Positions 52,714-60,534 of a stretch of DNA of 64,000 nucleotides are shown piece by piece (positions within the stretch are counted from its first letter, which is position 1; every line of letters begins with the position of its first letter). The stretch comes from Ruminococcaceae bacterium UBA3903. GTDB lineage: Bacteria; Bacillota; Clostridia; Oscillospirales; Acutalibacteraceae. The notes beneath the pieces were generated by a model, which saw only the letters and a program-made list of their open reading frames with translations, was not told where the DNA came from and searched no databases. The stretch is from positions 15,334-79,333 of the forward strand of contig DGFJ01000019.1 of NCBI GenBank assembly GCA_002391625.1, given 5' to 3'. The translations under genes were made by a program, and so were the position numbers.

Positions 52714-52769
52714 TGGCAGAATATAATTATGAATTCAAGAAAAAAGTCGTAGAGTCATATATAAGCTAA
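52713..52769 (+). pseudogene. N-terminal fragment of an IS3-family (IS150-type) transposase OrfA
   Basis: Eighteen codons, MAEYNYEFKKKVVESYIS, then a stop. This matches the start of IS150-type OrfA helix-turn-helix proteins, which commonly begin M-A-x-Y-x-Y-E-F-K-K-K-V-V. Nothing of the remaining OrfA or of OrfB is found in the 140 bases before the fba terminator, so the element is a deletion relic. Confidence 0.6.
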
Positions 52770-52840
52770 GGGGTGTATTTTACCAATATGGTTTTATTGT
52801 TTATGGCTAAATGCTTGTGGTTAGCCTTAAGGCTGCTGCA

Positions 52841-52875
52841 TAACAAAAAACAGAGGCTGATAAAATCAACCTCTG
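52841..52875 (-). terminator. Intrinsic terminator of fba
   Basis: CAGAGG...TGAT pairs with ATCA...CCTCTG (52851-52861 with 52865-52875, one mismatch), and TTTTTTG follows on the minus strand. Confidence 0.8.
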
Positions 52876-52906
52876 AAAAAATACATATTTTATTTGTGTG
52901 AAAAAA

Positions 52907-53773
52907 TTATGCCTTGTTAACAGAGCCGAAAAGCTCCATTTTTTCTTTAACAGTTGCCTTGATAGCCTCAAAACCAGGAGCTAAAAGCTTTCTAGGGTCA
53001 AAGCCCTTACCCTTTTGGTCCTTGCCCTCTTCAATATACTTTCTGGTAGCAGCTGCAAATGATAGCTGACACTCAGTATTAACGTTGATTTTTGAAACAC
53101 CTAGTGTGATAGCCTTTTTAATCATATCAGCAGGGATACCTGTACCACCGTGCAGAACTAAAGGCATAGAGCCTGTTAGCTTTTGAACAGCATCTAAGGT
53201 ATCAAAGCTTAAACCAGCCCAGTTTTCAGGATATACGCCGTGAATGTTGCCAATACCAGCAGCCAGCATTGTAACGCCTAAATCTGCAATCATCTTACAT
53301 TCGTTAGGGTCAGCACACTCGCCCATACCAACAACGCCGTCTTCTTCACCACCAATAGAACCAACCTCTGCCTCTATTGAAAGGTTTTTGTCTGCACAAA
53401 TTTGTACAAGCTCTGTTGTCTTTTCAACGTTTTCAGCGATTGGATAATGAGAACCGTCAAACATTACAGAGCTAAATCCAGCAGCGATGCAAGCCTTTGC
53501 TCCCTCGTATGAACCATGGTCTAGGTGTAAAGCAACAGGAACAGTAATGTTTAGCTCCTCCAGCATACCGTTAACCATACCAACTACTGTTTTGTAGCCA
53601 CACATATACTTACCAGCACCCTCAGATACACCTAAAATAACTGGTGAGTTTAGCTCCTGTGCTGTTAACAGGACAGCCTTTGTCCACTCAAGATTGTTAA
53701 TGTTAAACTGACCAACTGCATAGTGGCCCTCTTTTGCTTTTGTAAGCATTTCCTTAGCGTTTACTAATGCCAT
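52907..53773 (-). CDS. fba: Class II fructose-1,6-bisphosphate aldolase
   Basis: 288 residues; zinc-dependent cleavage of fructose 1,6-bisphosphate to the two triose phosphates. Zinc and substrate motifs are LHLDHGSYEGAKACI, the Glu/Gly loop EAEVGSIGGEEDG, and the second zinc His in LVLHGGTGIP followed by KINVNTECQL. Length and the FNINNLEW start match the FbaA/GatY branch, so tagatose-bisphosphate aldolase is an outside alternative. ATG at 53773 has GGAG upstream; longer frames to 53830 lack support. Single-gene transcript. Confidence 0.94.
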   Translation of the reverse strand: MALVNAKEMLTKAKEGHYAVGQFNINNLEWTKAVLLTAQELNSPVILGVSEGAGKYMCGYKTVVGMVNGMLEELNITVPVALHLDHGSYEGAKACIAAGFSSVMFDGSHYPIAENVEKTTELVQICADKNLSIEAEVGSIGGEEDGVVGMGECADPNECKMIADLGVTMLAAGIGNIHGVYPENWAGLSFDTLDAVQKLTGSMPLVLHGGTGIPADMIKKAITLGVSKINVNTECQLSFAAATRKYIEEGKDQKGKGFDPRKLLAPGFEAIKATVKEKMELFGSVNKA

Positions 53774-53928
53774 TAAAATCAACTCCAAAATTTTAAATTC
53801 CTTACCATTACATACTTTTAAGCATAGCATGGTAACTAAGGTTTATTATACAATATTTATGAAGAAATAAAAAGGGTATTTATTAAAAAAGTTGTGTTTT
53901 TGGTTATTAAATACAGGATATACTTGTT

Positions 53929-53957
53929 TTAGACAAAATAATGTAGTAAAGTATATT
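53929..53957 (+). promoter_or_regulatory. Promoter of the yjbQ transcript
   Basis: TTAGAC at 53929-53934 and TATATT at 53952-53957 with a 17-base spacer. The expected leader of about 155 bases contains a small ORF and a hairpin. Confidence 0.55.
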
Positions 53958-54001
53958 TGTAAAATTTTTAACATATAAACCTTGTTTAGGGGGATTTTTA
54001 T

Positions 54002-54052
54002 ATGCCATATATAAGCACTACGTTAAATTTAGAGCTTACGTGGGAGCAGTAA
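54002..54052 (+). CDS. Possible 16-residue leader peptide
   Basis: ATG at 54002, reading MPYISTTLNLELTWEQ and stop, with AGGGGGA 9 bases upstream, which is an excellent ribosome binding site. The stop is followed at once by a 7-bp hairpin, ACAGCCC (54053-54059) with GGGCTGT (54064-54070). It lies in the leader of yjbQ. No known leader peptide family comes to mind; it could also be a small protein in its own right or chance. Confidence 0.35.
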   Translation: MPYISTTLNLELTWEQ

Positions 54053-54123
54053 ACAGCCCACTGGGGCTGTAACAATAGAAATTTCTAATTAATTATACTT
54101 AATATAAAGGGGAAGAATTACAT

Positions 54124-54540
54124 ATGAAATCGTATAGAAAAGAATTATTTTTTAATCTGCCGGAACGCCGTGGTATTGTAAACATCACTAATCAAGTACA
54201 GGAGGCAATAAATGACAGTGGTGTGAAAGAGGGCATGGTTTTGGTTAACGCCATGAACATTACCTCCAGCGTATTTATAAATGATGATGAATCAGGTTTA
54301 CATAACGACTTTGAGGTTTGGTTAGAAAAGCTGGCACCAGAACAGCCATATAGCCAATATTCTCACAATGGGTTTGAGGATAATGCCGATGCACACCTAA
54401 AACGCACTATAATGGGACGGGATGTGGTATGTGCTATCACTAAGGGCAGATTGGATTTTGGTACATGGGAACAAATATTTTATTATGAGCTGGATGGAAA
54501 GCGTCAAAAACATGCCTTGATAAAGATAATAGGTGAATAA
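54124..54540 (+). CDS. yjbQ: YjbQ family protein (UPF0047)
   Basis: 138 residues of the YjbQ family, described as secondary thiamine-phosphate synthase in E. coli on genetic evidence. Conserved parts are GMVLVNAMNITSSVFINDDESGLHNDFEVWLEKLAP, the SHNGFEDNADAHLKRTIMGRDV with the conserved Asn/His, and LDFGTWEQIFYYELDG. GGGGAAG precedes the ATG. Transcript leader carries a possible small ORF and hairpin; a strong terminator follows immediately. Confidence 0.92.
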   Translation: MKSYRKELFFNLPERRGIVNITNQVQEAINDSGVKEGMVLVNAMNITSSVFINDDESGLHNDFEVWLEKLAPEQPYSQYSHNGFEDNADAHLKRTIMGRDVVCAITKGRLDFGTWEQIFYYELDGKRQKHALIKIIGE

Positions 54541-54577
54541 GCAAGAAACGCACTTTAAGAAGTGCGTTTCTTGCTTA
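54538..54577 (+). terminator. Intrinsic terminator of yjbQ
   Basis: 18-bp perfect stem (54538-54555 with 54560-54577) that begins in the stop codon, 4-base loop. The U-run is short. Confidence 0.85.
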
Positions 54578-55207
54578 TAAATACACTAAATATAACTAAG
54601 GCTGCTAACACAAAGCTAAACATTGTTTTGTGCTGTACCTTGCTTAAAATGCTGTATCAGCCGTGATTCACTAAGGGGGAAGATTTAGAAGAATACATAT
54701 ACGAGCTTTTCAACACTTAATGTAAAGCTTAAAATATAATTTAGGAACAAATTCTTTATGGCTTTATAAACATATTCTATCGTATTATTATTACGGGAAC
54801 ACGGTTTTTTAACCCTAGACTGTGGCTGTTCTTTGTTTTGTATTAAAAAAGCTCTTACAACTTTTATCAGCATACTATTAGATATTAGTATTAAAACAAT
54901 TATGCTATTGTAATTTCTTTATATATTTATTTGACTTTTACTAAGGTGCTTTTTATAATAAAAAATAGATTTCGTCAGTCCTTAGGATAAGCTGGACTAA
55001 ACAAGAAATATTTATATGTAAACTAAAAAAGTCAGCAAACAAGCCAATGCAACCGCTGGTTGCGGAATTGAAAACTAAAATGTATAGTCAAAAACAAACA
55101 GCTTTGCTACAATTATGCCAATGAAAAGTCACAGCAACAGTATAATAACACGGGGGCAGAAAACAAATAAAATATGAGGGGCTTTTACAAGGAAAGGATT
55201 TGTATTT
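54578..55207. other. 630-base region without a recognisable gene
   Basis: A-T-rich with scattered short hairpins: GCAACC/GGTTGC near 55050-55064 and AGTCC/GGACT near 54978-55000. A 62-codon minus-strand frame at 54685-54873 has no ribosome binding site. TATAAT at 55141-55146 may be the -10 box of the HTH gene, without a good -35. It may be decayed sequence. Confidence 0.4.
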
Positions 55208-56104
55208 ATGAATATTGAAACTGCTAACAGATTATATCAGTTCAGAAAAAGTCATAATCTGTCACAAGAGGAATTGGCAAATAAAATAGGTGTCAGCCGT
55301 CAGGCTGTATCCAAATGGGAACGTGCAGAAGCATCTCCAGACACTGATAACCTAATACTGCTATCAAAAATTTACGGGGTTACCTTAGATGATTTACTAA
55401 AGGAAAATGATGTTGTGGGTACATCTCAGGGTGAGAGCATAAGCGAGGATGCTTGTGACAATAACAATTCACAAAGCAATCAACAATCAGCCAATACGGA
55501 AAATACCACAGCTGACGAATATAATAATAACTATAGTAATTCTACAAGCGGTACGGCTGGCACTAACTATGTTAAAAAGGATAAAATCAGCTTTAAGGAT
55601 GGTATTCATATAGACGCTAAAAATGGCGATAAGGTTGATATTGGCTTTAATGGTGTACACGTTCATGACCATAAGGGTACAAAGGTTAATATTGATGGCA
55701 GCGGTGTTTTTGTACAGGAAAACGATGGAACACAAAAGGTGTATACTGACAGCAACGGTAATGTTTACTATGATGAAAATATGGAGCATCACCAATGTGA
55801 GAAGAAAAGTGTATGGCACCTTATACCATATCCTATAATTATAACGATACTGTTTTTGGCATGGGGCTTTGCTGGGGGTTGGGCAATAAGCTGGATTTTG
55901 TTTTTGACAATCCCCTTATATTACACACTGGTGGATGCTATTATTAAGAAAAAACCTAGTCATTTCGCTTATCCAGTTTTGGTTACGGCAGTGTTTTTGT
56001 GGACTGGGTTAACAATGGGCTTGTGGCATCCTATGTGGATTGTGTTTTTAACAATACCTGTTTATTACTGTATATGTGATATGATAAAAAAGCTAAAGCA
56101 ATAA
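55208..56104 (+). CDS. HTH regulator with a beta-repeat segment and a duplicated two-helix membrane module
   Basis: 298 residues. An XRE-type helix-turn-helix (about 4-65, LSQEELANKIGVSRQAVSKWE) is followed by a Ser/Asn/Gln-rich linker (70-120). Residues 132-188 form about three repeats of 17 residues, each opening Gly-(Ile/Val)-(His/Phe)-(Ile/Val) and closing around Gly-x-Lys-Val-x-Ile, likely beta strands. Residues 205-295 hold two copies of a two-helix membrane segment, each with Trp-x-x-(Phe)-Leu-Thr-Ile-Pro-(Leu/Val)-Tyr-Tyr; the second has GLWHPMWIVFLTIP. So a DNA-binding domain is tethered to the membrane. AAAGGA precedes the ATG. Single-gene unit ending in the hairpin at 56178. Target genes unknown. 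Confidence 0.9.
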   Translation: MNIETANRLYQFRKSHNLSQEELANKIGVSRQAVSKWERAEASPDTDNLILLSKIYGVTLDDLLKENDVVGTSQGESISEDACDNNNSQSNQQSANTENTTADEYNNNYSNSTSGTAGTNYVKKDKISFKDGIHIDAKNGDKVDIGFNGVHVHDHKGTKVNIDGSGVFVQENDGTQKVYTDSNGNVYYDENMEHHQCEKKSVWHLIPYPIIITILFLAWGFAGGWAISWILFLTIPLYYTLVDAIIKKKPSHFAYPVLVTAVFLWTGLTMGLWHPMWIVFLTIPVYYCICDMIKKLKQ

Positions 56105-56177
56105 TGAATTTTCGGTACTGTCGATTTTGCTATAATCACTTTCATAGGCTGTTTTTGAAAGAATTGATGTAAAAATT

Positions 56178-56228
56178 TAAACCCGTAGAACATTAGGAGG
56201 AGGTTAATGTTCTACGGGTTTACTCTAT
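56178..56228 (+). terminator. Terminator of the HTH gene
   Basis: Perfect 18-bp stem (56178-56195 with 56205-56222) and a 9-base loop; the following CTCTATT is only weakly U-rich. Confidence 0.75.
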
Positions 56229-56507
56229 TATATAATTTATTAACTATTTAACGGGCTGATAACATATATTAAGCATTCCTGTTAATCAAAAGTGTGTTTC
56301 TTTAATATGATTTAATTATAATGGCGTTTGATACATAAGTCAATAATAATTTATTAATTTTTTGTTAATTATATCAATATAGTGTAATTTTGTTACTATT
56401 ACCCAGTTGGTACATACAATTTCATGGTCGTTTCTTTGTTTAATATGACAATGCAGTGTACAGGTCAGTCATTGCGTCCTATTAAATGGTATATCTAAGC
56501 AACGGTT
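56229..56507. other. Gene-free A-T-rich stretch
   Basis: About 280 bases downstream of the HTH terminator and of the convergent ClC gene. No ORF, repeat or clear hairpin followed by a U-run was seen. Confidence 0.4.
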
Positions 56508-57767
56508 TTATTTAGCGTTTATGTTAATAAACTCTGCCTTTAGCTTTGAATATAGTATCTTTTGACTGCTGTATAATCCGTAATAACCGCTTAACATATA
56601 GCTAACACTGCTGGCAATGGCAAATAACACAAAGCCCTCTGCACCAAATATTTCTACGCTTAAAATAATGGATGTGATAGGACAGTTTATGACACCGCAA
56701 AATAGTGATATTAACCCGACAGCAGCACCAAAAGCAGGGTCCATACCCAGCAAGCCCCCCAGCACACACCCAAAGGTAGAACCGATGAACAATGTAGGGA
56801 CAATTTCACCGCCTTTAAAGCCACTGCTAATGGTTACGGCGGTAAAGAGTATTTTAAATAGAAAAGCACCAGGTCGTGCATGACCTGACAAGGCATCACT
56901 GATAATGTTACTGCCGGCACCGTTATAATCACGAGTACCCACCATAAGGGTTAAAATTATTATGCCCACTGCACCTACAATTATACGGATGTACTCGTTT
57001 TTAAAAAAGCCTTTCATTAATACAGATGACCTTCGCATAGCAACGCAAAAAACGATACTTACGACTGCACAGGCTGCCGACAACGCAACTACCTGCAAAA
57101 TAGAGATAATATTTAAGCCAGGTGCAAGCTGTGCCATATTAAACCTAAATGGCTGTACACCCATACACATTGCTATAAAATATGATGTTATAGATGACAT
57201 AAGACATGGTACCAAAGCCGAATAATATGTAACACCTACGCTGATAACCTCTAGGGCAAAGAAGGCGGCCGCTATAGGTGTGCAGAATAAGGATGAGAAT
57301 AACCCGCTCATACCACATAATATTGCCAGATGCATATCTTTTTCATCCAACCTTAACAGACGCCCCACTTGTGAGCCTAGGCTGCCGCCTAATTGTAATG
57401 CAGCACCTTCTCTGCCGGCTGAACCACCCAACAGATGAGTAATAAATGTACTAATAAATATTAGTGGTGACATAGCCCCCGGTACAAAGTTTTTTGACCT
57501 AATGGATTCTATAACACAGTTTGTGCCAGGGTCATTTTGCAGCCTGCAGGCTTTGTACAGGGTAACAATTAGAACACCACCTATTGGCAACAAATATATT
57601 AGCCAGCTTATTTCACGGCTCCATGTATTGGCACAAGCTACACTAATACTGAATAACGAGCCTATTAGACCGCCTATCAAGCCTGTTAAGCCTGCTATTA
57701 TTATCCATTTTATAAAGGTTTTTACATATATCATGGCTGATTTAAGTTTTCGTTTGACTAATCCCAA
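56508..57767 (-). CDS. ClC-family chloride or fluoride channel/antiporter
   Basis: 419 residues with the ClC helix pattern. The first signature is GGSAGREGAALQLGGSLG, with the gating Glu in GREG; the second is SSGFKGGEIVPTLFIGSTFG in place of the GxFxP motif; a third region reads CGVINCPITSIILSVEIFGAEG. Members with this pattern in Clostridia include presumed fluoride or chloride transporters; the ion cannot be decided by eye. The TTG at 57767 has GGAG 9 bases upstream; the TTG at 57776 abuts the site. Different branch from the ClC at 46978. Single-gene unit. Confidence 0.9.
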   Translation of the reverse strand: MGLVKRKLKSAMIYVKTFIKWIIIAGLTGLIGGLIGSLFSISVACANTWSREISWLIYLLPIGGVLIVTLYKACRLQNDPGTNCVIESIRSKNFVPGAMSPLIFISTFITHLLGGSAGREGAALQLGGSLGSQVGRLLRLDEKDMHLAILCGMSGLFSSLFCTPIAAAFFALEVISVGVTYYSALVPCLMSSITSYFIAMCMGVQPFRFNMAQLAPGLNIISILQVVALSAACAVVSIVFCVAMRRSSVLMKGFFKNEYIRIIVGAVGIIILTLMVGTRDYNGAGSNIISDALSGHARPGAFLFKILFTAVTISSGFKGGEIVPTLFIGSTFGCVLGGLLGMDPAFGAAVGLISLFCGVINCPITSIILSVEIFGAEGFVLFAIASSVSYMLSGYYGLYSSQKILYSKLKAEFININAK

Positions 57768-58009
57768 CGCAGACAACTCCTAATTTTTATAAGTATAATT
57801 TTACCACAGCAAAATTAACCTTGCAAATCTTATAAATCCTCAAAATGGCATATGTGGTGATTTTGTATTTTAATGGTTTATTTAACCATAATTACTGTCA
57901 GGCTTTTTAGGAGGATTTTAAAACAAATAGTTAGCGTTAAAGGCTTATTAGACGGACTAAAATAATTTATTGGTAGCTTTTTATCTAGTACATAACAGTA
58001 AATGCTAGG

Positions 58010-58061
58010 CTGTTAAAAAATATATCCCCAAGGACCATACTTGTTAACAGTCCTTGGGGAT
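58010..58061 (-). terminator. Terminator of the padR-HAAS-DUF4097 operon
   Basis: 12-bp stem (58024-58035 with 58050-58061) and 14-base loop; on the minus strand ATATATTTTTT follows. The preceding 240 bases up to the ClC gene hold nothing I can name. Confidence 0.85.
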
Positions 58062-58068
58062 TTTCTTC

Positions 58069-59115
58069 TTATTTTGATATACTGCCACTACCGCTAATAC
58101 TTTTCATACTTATATGTGTGCTGCCGTCCTCATATATATAGCGATTGCCGTCATTAATTGTGGCATAACTACTATTAAAACCACCTGATACAGATTCAAA
58201 TGTGGCTGTGAAGCCAGTTGCTTTTTCTAAAGAAATATCCATATCACCGCTGGTAGTGTTCATTTTAATTTCTTTAGGACATATTTCCAAGGTGTTTAAT
58301 GTTAACTCACCTGATACACTTTCCAGTGTTGCATTTGACACCGCTCCTGTAACTGTTGTAGTACCGCTTACACTGCTGCAAATAATCGTGTCGCCTGTAA
58401 TATTCACCCTGGCATTACCTGACGTGGTATTTACAATTGCCTGTTTACTTTGATTGTTACCATTCATATTAATATTTCCGCTGGTAGTGCTTATGTTCAT
58501 ATCAACATCTGCCTTGTAATCTGCTGTTGTAAGATTACCGCTAACGGTGCTTGCTTTGCCAATGTTTACCGTACATTGGCTAATGGACAAATTGCCGGAT
58601 GCTGTGGATATGTCCATGATTTTGGCGTTTATATTGTCTGTTAATATATCAGCAGAAGCTGATGATATCTTTAAATTTTCCAGATTATTCATAAATTTCA
58701 CAGGAATTTTTACATCAAGTGATTTTACATTTATATCAAATGAGAAAAAGCTCCAAAAATTATTTATAGCCTTATATTGTACTGACAATGTATTGCCCTC
58801 TGTTTTGTAGGTCATCTTTTCGTTGTCATTCAATGGGCGTGAGGATTTTTCTTCTAAAACTATATCTGTGCCATCATATGGGACAACATTTACATATCCT
58901 GCTGACCAATCAATATCTAGATTGTTAATATCAGCGGTGTGTATTTCTACCTTTTGGGCTGTTGTCAAATTTTCATAGGATGTTGTGCTGAAGCTAAACA
59001 GTTTAAAGCTATTACCCATTATATTGCCTCCAAGCAAGGTGGTTATTAATACGCTCGCTAGCAACACCGCTACCAATGACCAGCATATAATACCAACTAT
59101 TTTTGATGTTTTCAT
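58069..59115 (-). CDS. DUF4097 membrane-anchored beta-repeat protein
   Basis: 348 residues. One N-terminal membrane helix (about 7-30) with the rest predicted outside. From residue 125 on there are many short beta-strand repeats with Thr/Val-Ser-Gly-Asn/Glu at the turns (ISTASGNLSI, ASTVSGNLTT, ISTTSGNINM, VNTTSGNARV, LESVSGELTL, MNTTSGDMDI), the pattern of the DUF4097 right-handed beta-solenoid. It is the last gene of the operon padR-HAAS-DUF4097, 24 bases after the HAAS gene. Such proteins occur next to HAAS/PadR pairs in many Firmicutes; the role is unknown, envelope stress being the usual guess. Confidence 0.92.
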   Translation of the reverse strand: MKTSKIVGIICWSLVAVLLASVLITTLLGGNIMGNSFKLFSFSTTSYENLTTAQKVEIHTADINNLDIDWSAGYVNVVPYDGTDIVLEEKSSRPLNDNEKMTYKTEGNTLSVQYKAINNFWSFFSFDINVKSLDVKIPVKFMNNLENLKISSASADILTDNINAKIMDISTASGNLSISQCTVNIGKASTVSGNLTTADYKADVDMNISTTSGNINMNGNNQSKQAIVNTTSGNARVNITGDTIICSSVSGTTTVTGAVSNATLESVSGELTLNTLEICPKEIKMNTTSGDMDISLEKATGFTATFESVSGGFNSSYATINDGNRYIYEDGSTHISMKSISGSGSISK

Positions 59116-59139
59116 AATGCTTCTCCCTTTATGTTTGTA

Positions 59140-59793
59140 TCAATTTTTAATTGTAATACACAATTTAATAATTTCTTGTATTGCCACAGTGATAAGGAAT
59201 AATATCCAGGTTACATGCCATGCACCTGTTAAAAAGCTAATAATAAAGTAAGCTACCACGGTAATGCTCCACAGAACACTTGTTATGCTCTTAAACTTGC
59301 TGGACTGTGAGGTGTTGCCCTGCTGCCACTGTTTAAACTCGTTAACCATGGTTTGGTTGTTTTGGTTATAGCGTGGCTTGGTTTTATTGTTGTATATTAA
59401 CAGTCCTGTTGCCACCGCTATTATAACAAACATTAAAACAGGGCCAGCCACTGCGGTTAGCATTACATTGCTACTAAAACTGAAAATAATGCAGGGTACA
59501 ACACAAAGTATATACAGCATAATTGATACAGAGGTTAGCAATGCAGATTTGTGTTTTTGCTTTTCCATCTCCTGTGGGCTAATTGTGCTTTGCTGCTGAA
59601 ACAAACCGCTGATATCGCCTATGCTGGCAACAGTAATGCTGTAAGCCTCCTCCTCGCTTTTTCCTTGTGCTACTAAATCGTTGTATTTGTCTATAAGATT
59701 TTGCAGCATTTCTTCCTTTATTTCTTGTGTTGCCTGACTTTGTGGCATTTGATTAAAAATAGTTTCTATGTGGTTCTTTAATCTGTTTTCCAT
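59140..59793 (-). CDS. HAAS-domain (DUF1700-like) membrane protein
   Basis: 217 residues. The N-terminal 65 residues form the helical HAAS/permease-prefix domain (EIKEEMLQNLIDKYNDLVAQGKSEEEA then VASIGDI). Helices follow at about 88-110 and 115-137, and two more near the C-terminus, the last with LTGAWHVTWILFLITVAI. That ending resembles the GLWHPMWIVFLTIP helix of the HTH protein at 55208. In known pairs the HAAS domain is thought to work with the adjacent PadR regulator. It lies between padR (25 bases upstream) and the DUF4097 gene. Confidence 0.9.
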   Translation of the reverse strand: MENRLKNHIETIFNQMPQSQATQEIKEEMLQNLIDKYNDLVAQGKSEEEAYSITVASIGDISGLFQQQSTISPQEMEKQKHKSALLTSVSIMLYILCVVPCIIFSFSSNVMLTAVAGPVLMFVIIAVATGLLIYNNKTKPRYNQNNQTMVNEFKQWQQGNTSQSSKFKSITSVLWSITVVAYFIISFLTGAWHVTWILFLITVAIQEIIKLCITIKN

Positions 59794-59818
59794 AATTATA
59801 CTGTCCTCTCTATATTTA

Positions 59819-60157
59819 TTACTGGGTGTTGTTTGGATTAATCAGCTTATCTATAATGACCTTTGCGGTGTCCCAATCCTTTGATAGAATTTTGTAGGTT
59901 TCAACACCTAAGGGTGTAATAGTGTAGTATCTGCGTCTGGCACCTACGTTTTCGTTCCCCCAATAGGAACGTATGCATCCGTTGGTTTCTAATCGTTTAA
60001 ATGCGGTGTACAAGGTGGCTTCCTTTAGCTCGTACATACCGTCAGTTTTTTCTTGGATTGCCTTGTTGATTTTGTAGCCGTAGCTATCGCCCTTTAGCAA
60101 ATTGGCCAATATAATTGTATCTGTATGACCACGGATTAAATCTGATGCTATGGACAT
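59819..60157 (-). CDS. PadR family transcriptional regulator
   Basis: 112 residues: winged helix with DLIRGHTDTIILANLLKGDSYGYKINKAI, YELKEATLYTAFKRLE as recognition helix, the wing RRRYYTITPLG, and a short C-terminal dimerisation helix typical of the small PadR subfamily. The ATG at 60157 follows GGGAGGTG; an upstream in-frame extension to 60268 would start at the transcription start and is rejected. It leads the operon with the HAAS and DUF4097 genes. An inverted repeat over its promoter suggests autorepression. Confidence 0.94.
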   Translation of the reverse strand: MSIASDLIRGHTDTIILANLLKGDSYGYKINKAIQEKTDGMYELKEATLYTAFKRLETNGCIRSYWGNENVGARRRYYTITPLGVETYKILSKDWDTAKVIIDKLINPNNTQ

Positions 60158-60274
60158 TTTATCACCTCCCTGTCTGTGTAAGCGGATATTGTAATATTTA
60201 CCATTTAGGTTGTACCTTGCCACTGCTGTAGAAAAATAATGGGGAAAATTTCCCAAATCCCCTTTCATGGCTTT

Positions 60275-60313
60275 ATTATAGCAATATATACCTCACCTGT
60301 CAAGGTATATATT
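60275..60313 (-). promoter_or_regulatory. Consensus-perfect promoter of the padR operon with an overlapping operator-like inverted repeat
   Basis: On the minus strand TTGACA (60298-60303) and TATAAT (60275-60280) are separated by exactly 17 bases. AATATATACCT (60283-60293) and AGGTATATATT (60303-60313) form a perfect 11-bp inverted repeat with a 9-base spacer that covers the promoter spacer and flanks the -35 box. A second palindrome, GGGAAA-A-TTTCCC at 60242-60254, lies just downstream of the start. Confidence 0.85.
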
Positions 60314-60364
60314 AAAATTATGTACATTAATATTTTTGGTATATTAAAATGCTAAGCTGTATAC

Positions 60365-60401
60365 AAATAAAAAAATAATCGCCCTAATAAAGGACGATTA
60401 T
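60365..60401 (-). terminator. Terminator downstream of the LRR-dockerin gene
   Basis: 11-position stem with one mismatch (60375-60385 with 60391-60401), 5-base loop, and TTTTTTTATTT on the minus strand. It lies about 130 bases beyond the stop. Confidence 0.8.
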
Positions 60402-60534
60402 AGAGAAAATTATCAAGGATGATTTTATGGTAGTGGGACGTTCAGTCAATATTTTTACCATACACCTAATAAGGCTATATAAGATAAACAGCTAACGCTT
60501 ATATTTATCAGGGTTATATATCATACCTTGGTTG

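Noticed and set aside
54685..54873. 62-codon minus-strand ORF in the gap before the HTH gene
   Set aside because: No ribosome binding site, A-T-driven composition, no family resemblance.
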